Assembly: GCA_000467715.1 (NCBI GenBank)
Contig: AJFK01000674.1
Location: forward strand, 1 to 54,003
Source of the DNA: Hysterium pulicare CBS 123377
Lineage: Eukaryota > Ascomycota > Dothideomycetes > Hysteriales > Hysteriaceae
Direction of reading: 5' to 3'
DNA length: 54,003 nucleotides
Numbering within the stretch: position 1 is the stretch's first letter; every line of letters starts with the position of its first letter. Both the position numbers and the translations under genes were made by a program. The notes beneath the pieces were generated by a model. It saw only the letters and a list, made by a program, of their open reading frames with translations. It ran no database searches and was not told where the DNA came from. This document shows, one piece after another, positions 1 through 11,268 of the stretch.

Positions 1-459
1 CTGCAGCTCTCGGACCTTTGCAAAAGTTCCACCGATCTCCCAAGCCAAATCCTTCAACGCAAAAGTTCTTGACTACAAAAGAACCCACCGTATTACCATT
101 AGGAGTCGTCGCTCTCAGCCTTACTTACCCCAGGACTTTTCGTGGAAGCTGCAAAGGTCCCACCATCCGCTTACAATTTCTCTAGGTTGTAAACTAAAGT
201 TCCACCTCTACAGCTTAACCGTCTTTGCTGCAGAAGCAGGTCGAAATCATCATGTTAATGATGAGGCCGTGCTACTTGACTCCGAGTGCAAAGGGTCCCA
301 TGGCGACTCTCACTTCTTGAGTAAACCGCACAAAAGTTCATGTGCACATTAAAACATCGAAGAAGAGGTCGTCGTGATGATCACCGAATCCACTGACCTC
401 TCCTTCCGGAATAAACCCATTGCGATTTTCACACCTCCGATTTCTTGCTACTCAAAGCT

Positions 460-784
460 ATGTCTCTAGATGCTATATTCAATCTTATTTTCAACCTTCT
501 CGGCCTCCTAACCAACATCATCAACATCTGGCAGAATCATAGGATGATCGCTCTTCAAGCATCACGTAAGTTTCTCGAAACATCCAGCCCAACTACTCCC
601 ACTTCTTCTATCCAGCAGTCTATAAATTAAAGAAGTTCTCACGATATTAGATGCTCTAGATGATGAGGAATGTCTTCCTGAACCTCGCCGAATGAATCCG
701 ACTCGCTCCTTTTCTTCCACGGCCGAGACCGAGATATCTGATGAACCGACTGTAGTGAAGGGGCAAGATGAGATGGCATCATAG
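460..784 (+). CDS. Small hypothetical protein, 79 aa, two exons
   Basis: Two exons, 460-565 and 651-784, flank an 85-base intron (GTAAGT donor, TTAG acceptor) and join in phase to give 79 residues. The first 27 residues are strongly hydrophobic (LDAIFNLIFNLLGLLTNIIN), which fits a single membrane helix or amphipathic anchor. The rest is polar and acidic with an S/T-rich patch. The ATG at 460 is the first methionine in frame. I recognise no family. The case rests on a good donor and acceptor that keep the frame open to a stop; without splicing the ORF ends at 630. Upstream exons cannot be excluded. It may be a real small membrane protein or a chance spliced ORF. Confidence 0.4.
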
Positions 785-1727
785 AAGCCCCGGTCGGAGA
801 CTATGAATGCAAGCTTTGGAGGGTGGAAGAGCAATGGAGAGATTGGTGAGAAGAGTGAGGCCGCTTAATATATCAAAGTCCTTTCTTTGGTCGATTAGTC
901 CTAACTCAAGATATATTTCAAATCACTCAAACTACTTTTTTACTTTGTAAAAGTCTCCCTCAAGATCAATTTGATATCTACCTCTCTCTTTCAGATGCTT
1001 GATGGATTTCGTATCCTAAAGTGCCGTCACGTGCTTACTATGCTGACTAAACTATCATTCCTCGTGACCTCAACAAATATATAAGTCTCCCTCTCGCCCA
1101 CGAAACTTTTCCTCTTTCTCCACCTCGAAGCTCCGGCGTTCAAACCATAGGCTCCTGGAACTGGATCGAATGGCTGAGATCAGCATGCGGTGATATTGGA
1201 AAAGATGTCCGGCGTCTTTCTCCGCTTGGTTCAATATACGTATGATGGTTTTGGTGTCTGTCTCTTTCCAAACTAGTCAACGTCGAGTATTGATGGAGTC
1301 AGTAACAGTCCAACCATCCAGAAATGCAAGGAGTGGTTGTCGCGAAGCTGTTTGGTCTGGCGATCTAGAAGTGCACAACAGCCAAGCGAAATGTTCAAAC
1401 ATGCGATGGTTGTGGAGTATGGCTGGGTAAAATACGCTTCGGTGGTCTCAATATGGTGAGGAAGGAAGTGAAGGAAAAAATAGTGGTGATGCTAATCAGC
1501 ACGGTTGACTTGAAAGGCTATGCACTACCAAGCAACATTCCTCACCACTTCATCAAGTAATGTTTTGAAACCCCTTTTAGTCATTCTTTGAACCTCAACA
1601 CCTCTAGATCTATACTGGTTGAGCATGTCACCTGAGGAATACTCTAACTCGATGGCGGCACAAGTAATAAGCATGCTGCAAGGAGCAATGGGTAACACAA
1701 CGAAGCCCTCAGACCTACAGTCACTAA
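785..1727. other. Intergenic, no supported gene
   Basis: No ORF here has a family signature or good splice sites. A TATA-like stretch at about 1074-1085 is followed by a CT-rich leader (about 1086-1125). This resembles a fungal core promoter, but no convincing CDS follows it. Confidence 0.4.
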
Positions 1728-2797
1728 TTATATGGCAGCAGCCCCAAACTGCCCCTTGAGCGTCAGCTTGAGCAAGTCATCCCGCACAATCTCCTCCTTG
1801 CGGCTAACCAAATCCTCCACATTCCAGTTGGCGGCAATGAATCGCCCGCTAAGGAACTTTGCCTTTTCCTGACAAAGCCAGACGGCAGTGCCGCCAACGA
1901 GCTCGGGGCTGTCCTGGTTGAAGAGAGAGCGGAACGGCTCACGCAGCATGTCGGTTGGCACCAATCCCGGATGCATCGACACGGCTGTCACGTTGGGGTA
2001 CTCTGCGGCGACGTACGTGGCCAGGTTGTCGAGCACGAACTTGGACATGAAGTAGGCGCCCAGTGCTGGCACGACGAAGAAGGCCTGCCACGAACTCACG
2101 TTGACGATGGTGGCGGGCGTGTCTGGGCCGGGCAAGAGACGCAGGAACGAGCGGATGAGCAGATAGTTGCCTTTGCCATTGACCTCCTACGACATCGCAA
2201 TGTTAGATGGGCAATTAGGCCGAAGGCGAAGAGAAGGCAAGAAAGCAAAGGTATCGGAGGCTTACAAAGTTCCGCCACCACTCGTCCGGATCTGTCTCGT
2301 GGAGTTTGGGACCGTCCCCCGTCATGGCACCGGCGGCGTTGATGAGGAAGTCGGCATGGCCAAACTTCTCCTTGACTTTCTCAAAGGCAGCCTCGACGGC
2401 TTTGGTGTCGGAGATGTCGAGAGCATAGGTAAGGGTCTCGATACTTGGGTTGGCTGTCTTTACCGACTTCTCGGTAGCGGCGAGCTTCTCGGCATTGGAG
2501 GCCAGTAGGACGACACCCTTGACATTGGCCTTGACGAAGGCTGGGACCATTGCCTGCCCACGACAACCTGTCAGCAGAGTTTCCATCTCCTTGGGAAAGG
2601 GGGAAGTGGGTTCGGCTGATTCGGCTTACCAGGGCCCCAATCCCACGAGAAGCACCAGTGATGACTGCCACCTTCCCAGCCAGGTTATGCTCTGGGAGGC
2701 GTGGGTCAATCGCTGGATACGCGTCTTGCTGTGCATTCTTGGTGAACTGCATAGACGTCACATAGTAATCTTTTGGAAGCTTGCTCAGATCTGCCAT
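1728..2797 (-). CDS. Short-chain dehydrogenase/reductase (SDR), 304 aa
   Basis: Three exons (2797-2630, 2553-2266, 2186-1728) with introns of 76 and 79 bases, all phase 0, give 304 residues. Classical SDR features are present: the dinucleotide-binding TGASRGIG around residues 47-54, NAAG around 127-130, catalytic serine in VSSW (183-184) and the YxxxK pair Y197/K201. The family uses NAD(P)H to reduce or oxidise carbonyl or alcohol groups, and the protein is probably cytosolic because no signal peptide is visible. The substrate cannot be read from the sequence. The C-terminal part after the active site is short and lacks a membrane anchor. The ATG at 2797 precedes a start-like leader (MADLSKLPKDYY). 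No pathway partner sits beside it, so a secondary-metabolism role is not supported by context. Confidence 0.9.
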
Positions 2798-3897
2798 ACT
2801 GGTCGAATTGTAGGGTCAACTGGTGTAAATAATGCCGCTGCAGTATAGCAAGGGAAATCAAGAGAAGATAAATGAAGTGAGGCTGTAAAGTGGGGCTGTG
2901 AGGTTTTGCTTTTGAGGGTACGGCTTTCCACTTCTACCCAACGGCCCTGCCATCCAGCAGGGACATGTTTCAAGGCGTTGGGGCCATGGGCTCGGGGAAT
3001 TCGGATAGTGGACCTGCATGGGATGACATTGTGGGGGAAGGTCTTTGCAAGGCTTCAGAGATAGCAGCTGGCGATCATATCCCAATGCCAGCTAGGCTGC
3101 ATGTCGACCCCTGTTTGTCAACCCCCAATCAAGGCTGGATCGCCGGGAATAACGCCCCGTGCCGACTCCCGCGCGAAACCTTCTCAATGCACCAGCTTTT
3201 CACCTCGGGCTGTCCGCCGAGCCGTAGCGCTGCTCATCGTAAGATTTCGTGCACGGAGAATCTTACAGCCTTTGCTGTGTATATGGAGAACCCTCTTCGC
3301 AAATGTTGCAATGATCGGCGCCCAGTGCCCTAGTTTTCGAACTGTTGATCGATACTGTATTGTGTTCGGTGTTCAGTCGGAGGTGAAAAGATAGGGTATC
3401 GGCACACCGCCGGTTCTTGCAATATCATGGTTTCTTTTTGGGATCGTGACCGGAGACACCTCGGCCATATTGCTATTGAATTCGGACGCCGTTTCCGCCA
3501 CCTTATGTTCCTGGAGGAGAAAAGCTTAAACTGTATTACTGGCAGTTGAGCTGCAACAAGAACTAGATGAGCTTGAGAGGGTGCGATACAGCTACTAGGA
3601 CAACTCCATAGAGGGTAGAAACGTTGGGTTGCTTCAAATTCCCAGCACTCTGGTTGACATGGTGTGGAGCCATATATGAGCACGGTGGAGCAACGGGGTT
3701 TCGCAACGATCCCCATGCCAGAGACTGATCAGGAGCGTTCCACCCTGTGGACAAGACAAGATAAAAGGTTGACGACCTCAGCTTTGATGGCCTTCCCCTA
3801 TATTCGCCTCAACTGCTTTTTGTCTTGTTGACTGGCGTGCACTTTCTGTTAGCACAGTCTCCGTTACTACTAAAAACTTGCATATTTCATTTCTACG
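2798..3897. other. Intergenic, no supported gene
   Basis: The region lies between the diverging SDR and rhodopsin-like genes and should hold both promoters. Several ORFs of 60-128 codons exist on both strands, but they overlap each other, have unlikely composition and show no domain or splice support. Confidence 0.4.
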
Positions 3898-5397
3898 ATG
3901 ACACTTCACGAGGTGAGTTAAGCAGATCCACCGACGTTGCGGAGAGCTAATCCACCACTTCGCGAAGGACCTCGGGCCGAACCTTACGGCAACGGTTCTC
4001 ACAACTGGGCTGCTAGCTTTCATCACCATGGGGCTGCGAGCCTACACCAGAATCACCAAAAGGAGTTGGGGTACTGAGGACTGGGTCATGTCAATTGGAT
4101 GCGTATGCACCTCTGGACTCTTTCGACAGTTGAGGACTCGATTTGACTTCTCATTCCTAGTTACCGCTCCTAACGTTGACCATCGTCACGACCATTGGCT
4201 CGTACTATGGCATCGGCGCCAAAGACAGTACCTTTGCGCGCCCAGGAAATCAGAAATATATCGAGACGGCATACTTCGTGCGTCATGACTTCACTTTTTG
4301 GGAGTGAGCAATGCAGGCTAATGATATTCAGTGGTTCTTCCTCTACGAAATCTTTTATTGCACCTCCATCATCTTCGTCAAGCTGAGCATCGCCTTCATG
4401 TTGAATCGAATAGCCGGCAACAAGAAGATCTTCATATACATCAACTATGGCATCATGGCTCTCTGTGCCAGCACTAATCTTGCCGCAGCCCTGTATATCA
4501 TTTTCCAGTGCAAGCCTGTCGAGTATGTACTGGTGTGTCCGGCGAGGACTTGTATCGTTGGTGCTGACTGTTTGCAGAGCCGCGTGGAAGACCGACCTCA
4601 TGGCCAAAGGGGGATATTGCCAGCCTTCGGTCTACTTGCAGAATGTCTACTACTTCTGCTCCTCGGTCAACATCTTCACTGACTGGGCTACCGCTCTTAT
4701 GTCAGTTGATCAACTTTTGCTACCTGGCCTATTGCTGACCCCTTCATAGGCCGATTTTCCTTCTCTGGAATATCCAGATGAACTTGAACACGAAGATCTC
4801 TGCTGCGGGAGTATTGAGTCTGGGAATCTTGTATGCCACTCTTCCATACGTGCAGTTCGACTGCTAATCATGCAACAGCACCTCCATCTCAGGCTTGGTC
4901 CGCATGAACTACACCGTCAATTTGACCAGCAGCCACGACTACCTATGTAAGTGCCTTCCTCGCGGACCTCAATCTTGTGTCCAGCTAACACTTTTACAGA
5001 TGGTCTCGCCAACATCCTCATCTGGGGCTACGCCGAACCCGCCCTCGGTATGATGGTCGGCAACATCGCGACTCTCCGACCCCTATTCCGTCGTATGCTT
5101 CATCTTGGCTCGGACGACTCGGCGCAGGCGCACTCCAAGGGCACGCCCAGAGGACTCGGCAATTCCAATCGCTCGCACCCCTATGAGCCCTTTGACCGCG
5201 ACTACGAGCTAGGCACTCTGGCGGGCAAGAATGGTGACACTATACTATCGACACGGATCCACGGGGGCCAAGTCGGCCGCGGCAGCATGTCTAGTGACAG
5301 CGAGAGCCAGAAGCAGATCCTAGAGAAGTCCAACGACGGGTTCTCCGGAAACAGGGGCATTGTCGTCAGTCAGAAGGTGGATATTAGCCACACATAG
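3898..5397 (+). CDS. Fungal rhodopsin-domain (SAT4-type) integral membrane protein
   Basis: Seven exons from 4028 splice in phase: to 4102, then 4161-4277, 4332-4522, 4578-4700, 4750-4830, 4879-4946 and 5000-5397. Introns are 48-58 bases. This core gives 350 residues and ends in a polar, serine-rich cytoplasmic tail. Hydrophobic segments alternate in the Fung_rhodopsin (PF20684) pattern, with RxYTR after helix 1, a GTEDW motif, and an extracellular NVYYF...TDWA segment. Such proteins are plasma-membrane seven-helix proteins of largely unknown ligand. The N-terminus is uncertain. The first helix (LTATVLTTGLLAFITMGLRA) begins before the ATG at 4028, so the true start is upstream. ATG 3898 would work only with an unusually short 34-base intron (3913-3946). 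Family assignment is firm; the first exon is not. Confidence 0.8.
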
Positions 5398-6559
5398 GTG
5401 GTTAATGGGAAGAGGGTAGGGTTTACACAGGCTATCAAGCCGTCGACGGGAACGAAAGTTATCAGGCACTAGGAATGGAAGTCAATAGTATCACCAGGCT
5501 TACAAGCCACGCGAAGTAGGTAGTTGAATGTAGAAGATCGAGTCCTCATGCCTTTGCTCAAATGCCGCGTGATCCCTTTGAAGTATCAGAAACCATAAAT
5601 CGGCTTAACAACGCATTGCTGAACTTGGTGAAAGATCAATTTAAAACCACGAAGCATTCTCTCGAAGGAAATATGCGACGTTAGAGTGATATCGCACGTT
5701 ATCAATGATCTTGATTTTACGCCAATGATGCCCGTCACTATCAAGCAACATTAAATTCGCCACCTGTGGAAACCATTTTCGGCACCATCTTAGCTCTTCT
5801 CAAATCCAGAAGCCAGAAACACATGGACATCCATCGTGATCCATTATGAAATCCCTAGAATAGAACCGATCAATCCACTAAACCCACCACTTACAACGTT
5901 AGCGGAGGATTCAATATTGGAACCCTCGGGCCATTGATGACTATCCACCTGAATTTTGTTAAAGCCGGGACCGCATACTTGTTCAAAGCGGAGGAGAAGT
6001 GGAGAAGCTAGAACGGTTTTTATAGCTAGACACGTGATGACAAGCTGGGTAACCTAAGCACTACAAGCATTCCCTAGAAGAGGTAGATAAAGAGCAGGAT
6101 TCTTACTCTTTCTCTCTATAGTCAACATCCAAAGTTGCAACTTTCTAGAACCACTCGAAAATCGATGCGATGTGTTACAGGATCCGCTATCACTTGGCTG
6201 TAATCGACCAAGCATACGCAGCAATCGAAGTGAGTTTGTTGTTCGTTCAACTTATCGAATGGAGAGAGCGTATGTAGCTTGGATCTTTTGGTGACAAGAT
6301 CGTAGCGCGCCAACCTGGGATTCCATGGAGGAGATGCCTACGCTAAAGGTCCTGGTATTCTTGGGGTTGGTGAGGCTGCCCAATGACGACGATGATCATT
6401 GAAAGCTTCCTATGACCGTCATTATGTAATCTACAGTAATGCAAGTGATCAATATCTCACACATTCTCCGGGGGGCATATTCTTCAGATAGAACCGGCAT
6501 TGAGGATGAACGGCATTGAGGAAAATGATAGCTGTTAGTATGCTATAGCCCATCGAGCC
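5398..6559. other. Intergenic, no supported gene
   Basis: AT-rich sequence with only short ORFs. A GATGACGATGATCATT-like tract near 6383-6400 resembles the tails of the downstream repeat modules and may mark the left edge of that array. Confidence 0.35.
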
Positions 6560-9240
6560 TATCAACGCAAACAGTTATGAAGATAAATCATAAGACGCTG
6601 TGCCATTCAATCTTTATTCCCAATAGAATATAAAACTTTCCTTTCCCACCAACTCCTTTCCTGTCTGCTCTCCGCAAGTTCTTGCACCTCAGTTCAATAA
6701 TAGGCTATCAAGAAACCATTTAATGTCTTTTCTCCAGAGCGGATCTCTTAAGTGTGATACCAAATATCCCAAGGAAGAAAGGATGTTCCCTTTTGTTGAT
6801 AGTAGTGATGATTATTATAAAGAATACTAATGATGATGATGCCTATTAGTATCGTATAGCAACGTAGGTCAATCCATGTCAGCAGCTGATGGCATAAACG
6901 GAAACTCATCTCGTTATTCTAATGATATTTATTCTACTGATATATAAAAACCCCTCTCCCACCCACCAAATCTTCTCTACCTCTTCACATGAAGTTCAAG
7001 TCCACCAAAGTATTGCCTTGGAGGACGCTATGGCTGTTTTCAAGACCAAGAGTTCCATACATCACAAGTACGAATCAGCAACAGCAATGGCTAGTCTGTG
7101 GAAGGAGCTGTAGTCTTCGCAAACCAAAACGAGTACGAAGATATGGTCTATGAGATCTGCTCTTTCTTTGAATCGTTGAAGAAGCTTGTCCCTATGCTGC
7201 GCTTTTTAGTTTTGGAAGTGTTCAGTCCTAATGTTTGGTTGAGCTGTATAAAACATTCTTTGCTAGGACCGAATGGTGCGGCTTGTGGCGTGAGTTGGCA
7301 ATTCGGGACTTCGAAGTTACGCGAGTTAGTTACTTAAGAGGTCCCAATAATGGTAATCACCATCATACCTAGAGCATGCATCTTCCTCTACCTGAGCTTT
7401 TTAATATGATGGAAGGCGATCTTTAGCAGTAGCTGAGTCATCCTCCTCCCTCAACAAAGTATAAAAACTGCCCTCTCCCACGCGGAATCCCTTCCTTACC
7501 ACACAACTAAGAGCCTAAAGCAGCACATTTTGAAGTCAAAGCAACAGAATGGCTGTCTTTTCGGCCGGGAGTTTGGGGTTCGACTGCCCAACAATGTGAG
7601 AGCAACCCCATCATGTGGTCTGCTCGCCTGTGTGCTCGCTCGGAAATTCACCCAACGGTGCTGTTATTAGAGTGTTTAAAAATATGCACTCGCCTTGGAG
7701 AAATGGTGGATTTTGGAACCATACAAACTACTATCACAAGAGCAAAATGGTGTGTGGTCTGCGGGGAAGTTTGAGTCCGGACGTGGAAATTAGCGAGGGT
7801 GGTAAAGATGGATTCGTTGATGCGAGCGACAATGTTGATGATAATTATCATATTCGTAGCATTTGAAGGAGTGTAAGTAGCAGCTTAATCATCCACCCCT
7901 CTCATATTTATATATAAGCCCTCCCTTCTCTTGCTGCCAAACTTGTTACTTTACCTCACAGCCTAAGCTCAAATTTGAATCCAACGAATTGAGCCTACAC
8001 AGAATGGCTTATTCTTGGAATGAGAAGTTCGGCATTCGTCTGTTACAATGAGACACAGAGAAGGCGTATGGGAAACTTTTTGTCTACGGTTTATCGGGGC
8101 TCTAGAATGTCTCAATCCATATTCCACCCAGCCTACATGGTGGGCTTCGGAACTCTTCCAAACTTGTTTGGACTAACAATGATGGTACGGAGTCTGCTGG
8201 GATCTGGTACTATCGGCCTCAGACGAATAGAGTTCGAGAAGGGGTATCGGTTGATCCAATAATGGAGATTACGATGAAGATGAAGATTATTATACCTAGG
8301 AGATCACCGAACCTAGCTCTGGTTAAAGTTTCAAATACTACGGACCCAAGGCATAAGCAATAGCTGAGTCATTCCAATTATCCGCCAGCCACATATAAAT
8401 ACCTCCATTGTCCTTAGTAAACCCTCTTTCGACATCACAATATCACTTCAAGTCCATTAAAGCATGTAACAGACACTCAATGTCTGTTTCTGGTCCGAGA
8501 AATTTGATTCGCGCAAAGCATTAATCATTGATGAAGCAACATGATAATGTGGACTCCTCGGCCCGCCTGTTGCTGTGAACTTTGACCTTTATTGTTGCTT
8601 CGCGATATCGAAATGACCAACGGTTCGAGGCATGCTGAGCTTTCTATCACTCCAAAAACCCATGAAATCACAACCAGTGGCGTCGAGTGGAGTGCGTAGG
8701 AATCCTTGCGTAAGGCTTCGACAATGGCAAGAAAGATAGGGGATCCGTTTATCGAGTAGCGATAATGATGATGACGATCATCACACCTAACATCCCAGAC
8801 AATATCTTTAATAGCGCACTCCGCATAATGGAGCTGAAACGTAAGCACAGGCTGAGTAATCGAGTTCTCACCTCGACCGGATACAAATACCTCCCTTTCC
8901 GCTTCCGAAACGTCTTCTACCCCACTACCTCAAATCCAAACCAAGACCAACCAACGGCAAGCCAAAACGAACCCATGACTGGTCGTGTCTTTGGCCTCCG
9001 CAAACCAGCAGAGACGATACCAAATATGAATGTGAATTGCGTGTCCTTCCTCTCTGAGTGTATCGGTCCCAGTGTTGACAGAGTACCGCAATATTTTAGA
9101 CTCCGGAGCTGCTCAAAACCAGCCAGTCAAGAGCACTATGGCGGAGCGAATCCGGGAGTTGGACATCTAAAATTTTGAACAAAGACGATGTCTCAGCTGG
9201 TCCGAGTGGTGATTGATAATGATCTCCACCATTCCGCAGA
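6560..9240 (+). repeat. Array of about six diverged promoter-plus-mini-ORF modules
   Basis: Six modules follow one another at roughly 310-520 base spacing. Each has a TATA-like box (near 6630, 6943, 7462, 7912, 8395, 8884), then a C/T-rich leader with CCCTCTCCC-like words and about 90-110 bases to an ATG (6723, 7030, 7549, 8004, 8480, 8975). Most share a GCTGAGTCATC-like word upstream of the TATA box and an ATAATGATGATGATTATCATACCTA-like tail (near 6805-6850, 7345, 7835, 8265-8300, 8762-8790, 9211). The ORFs are short: 35, 27, 16, 15, 14 and 68 codons. Peptides include MAVFSAGSLGFDCPTM, MAYSWNEKFGIRLLQ and MSVSGPRNLIRAKH; two begin MAVF. Leader layout is better conserved than the peptides. 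It could be a decayed tandem gene family, tiny functional genes or non-coding transcripts. Peptide coding is unproven. Confidence 0.5.
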
Positions 9241-9687
9241 ATTGACGTGAACCAGAACTGTTCTCAGGTGCCGCCGCTCATTATCATTGGTGGATGGGTT
9301 AGTATATTGTGAATATCATGGAGAGAGACCTGATCGCCAAGGAGCCCCGAGCCCAGACGCCGCAGCCATCGGTGCCTTTATTGTCCAGGTTTTAGACGGA
9401 CACATGGTATTTTAGTTCTTTCGAAATGATGCCATGCTCTTTGCTTGCGTAGTGAAGAGAAGACTTTGTGCTCATAATTTATAAGAAGTGACCTGTGAGG
9501 GAAAGTAGCGTATGTCACGTGGCAAGGAAATAAAGAAAGTGAGACATCTGACAAGATTATAAGTCTATTAATCAAGACGTATTATACTCATAACGGATTC
9601 GCTTTTCTGGCTCAGCTAGATTTGCGGAATTCATTATCCTGCTCAAGAACGCGCTGAGACCTAGGGACTCGTCGTGCACATGGCCAT
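9241..9687. other. Intergenic, no supported gene
   Basis: Only short overlapping ORFs. It separates the module array from the 3' end of the aldo-keto reductase gene. Confidence 0.4.
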
Positions 9688-10713
9688 TCATCCGTTCAAT
9701 GGCGGCGTATCCGCATAACACGCCGCCATGAACGCCTCCGGATACCTCGCCCCTCCAATCTCTGTCTCCTCACAATACTGCCTAATCTTCTTCTCCTCCT
9801 CTTCGCTAAGCTCTACCTGACAAGATCCCAAATTCTCCTCCAACCGCGAGATCTTAGTAGTACCGGGGATAGGGAAGATATCCTGGCCCTGAGCCATCAA
9901 CCACGCAAGCACGAGCTGAGTGGGCGTGGCGCCCTTTTGCTTCGCGATTTCAGAGAGTTGGTCGACAAGTTTTAGGTTCTTGGGGAAATTCTCTTTCGAA
10001 AATCGCGGTGCAAATTTTCGGAAGTCGCCTTCTTCGAAGTCATCGGGGGAGCGGAGTGTACCGGTGAACATGCCGCGACCGAGAGGTGAGTAGGCGACGA
10101 TGGCGACACCTAGTTCACGAGCTGTACGTAGAAGGTCAATCTGCTTTGACTCGATCTCGAGGGCGAATGGGCTGTATTCGACTTGAACGGCGGAGATGGG
10201 GTGGACCTTGTGAGCGCGACGAAGGGATTCAGAGCTGCATTCCGAGAGACCTAAGTACTTGATCTTTCCCTCCTTCTTCAGCTCAACCATTGCCTCCACG
10301 GTCTTCTCGATAGGAGTCTTCCTATCCAAGCGATGACAATAGTAGAGATCGATCTGATCTAAACCAAGGCGTGACAAGCTCTTCGAACATGCCTGCTTGC
10401 AGTACTCCGGGGAGCTATCCGTGGCGACATTCCCCTTTTCGTCACGTTTGTTCGCAAATTTTGTTGCAAGAAAGATGTGAGAGCGCTTGTCTGGATTCGC
10501 TTTGAACCATTTGCCGAGCAAGTCTTCGTTATCGGCATACATGTCCGCTGAATCCCAGAACCGCTCTCCCGTTTCGTAGGCTTTGTCGAGAACGGCAAGT
10601 CGCTCATTGTCTGGTTTAGGCTGACCGTAGAAAGCACTTAGGCCCATGAGGCCGAAGCCGAGACGGTTAACTCGAGGGCCATTCTTGCCGAGTGGTGCTG
10701 TTGGAAGTGACAT
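9688..10713 (-). CDS. Aldo-keto reductase (AKR superfamily), 341 aa
   Basis: A single exon encodes an NADPH-dependent aldo-keto reductase of the YakC/AKR13-like group. It opens with LGKNGPRVNRLGFGLMGLSA. The catalytic tetrad is visible: D54 and Y59 in FWDSADMYA, K85 in FLATKF and H127 in DLYYCHRLD. The cofactor-binding end carries IPGTTKISRLEENLGS. Length is normal for the family. The reading frame stays open 26 codons further upstream, but the ATG at 10713 gives the family-typical N-terminus, so I chose it. The protein is probably cytosolic and reduces aldehydes or ketones; the substrate is unknown. The divergent neighbour is a coenzyme A synthesis gene with no obvious functional link. Confidence 0.92.
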   Translation of the reverse strand: MSLPTAPLGKNGPRVNRLGFGLMGLSAFYGQPKPDNERLAVLDKAYETGERFWDSADMYADNEDLLGKWFKANPDKRSHIFLATKFANKRDEKGNVATDSSPEYCKQACSKSLSRLGLDQIDLYYCHRLDRKTPIEKTVEAMVELKKEGKIKYLGLSECSSESLRRAHKVHPISAVQVEYSPFALEIESKQIDLLRTARELGVAIVAYSPLGRGMFTGTLRSPDDFEEGDFRKFAPRFSKENFPKNLKLVDQLSEIAKQKGATPTQLVLAWLMAQGQDIFPIPGTTKISRLEENLGSCQVELSEEEEKKIRQYCEETEIGGARYPEAFMAACYADTPPLNG

Positions 10714-11268
10714 TGTGAAATTGGTTTTTGAGACGAAAAGACAAGTGAGAATGTGCGTGATGGTTTTGAATGGAGTTTGGAATTGAGTCAAGGCTAGTTA
10801 CTTCCTAGACCTATATACTTACCGGAAGCCCCTCCGCGGCGATTAATCGCGGCGATTAAGGAGTGGAATTCCACTTGTATCTACCGACGTCATGGAGTCG
10901 GATAATGTAATCCTTTCGGGGATAAGAAAGGAGTTAGCAAACATAGTTCACACTCATCCAGGGTCTGAAACAGTGTCCCGAAGCAGCATACTGGAGATAT
11001 GTATCTAGTACGATGGAAGAGGTGTCGTGGAGATAAAGTTGATGTGTCTCGTCCGGTAAGGTCACGTGCATCAGCAACATTGGAAGCGGCTTAGCCAAAA
11101 AAAAAAAAAAGACAACGCCAAGCCCGGAAATTCTCCTTCACCATCTGACAAATCCGGGTCTGCTTTCGAGTACATATCGGACTCCGTAAATACGGCATAT
11201 CTCCACTCCCCAAAAACTTCATCTTTGACTAACACGGTATACGCCAAAACTAATATTGAACAGCGACT
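10714..11268. promoter_or_regulatory. Divergent intergenic promoter region
   Basis: This 555-base region must hold the promoters of the reductase (minus) and the PPC decarboxylase (plus). It contains a near-perfect tandem repeat of GCGGCGATTAA at about 10836-10859, a possible protein-binding site, and a run of about 14 A at 11097-11110. No coding sequence is supported. Confidence 0.4.

Noticed and set aside
3330-3716. 128-codon minus-strand ORF in the SDR-rhodopsin gap
   Set aside because: Composition is unlike a protein, no family motif, no splice context.
11097-11110. Run of A as a possible retroposon tail
   Set aside because: No target-site duplication or gene copy is visible beside it; a simple homopolymer explains it.
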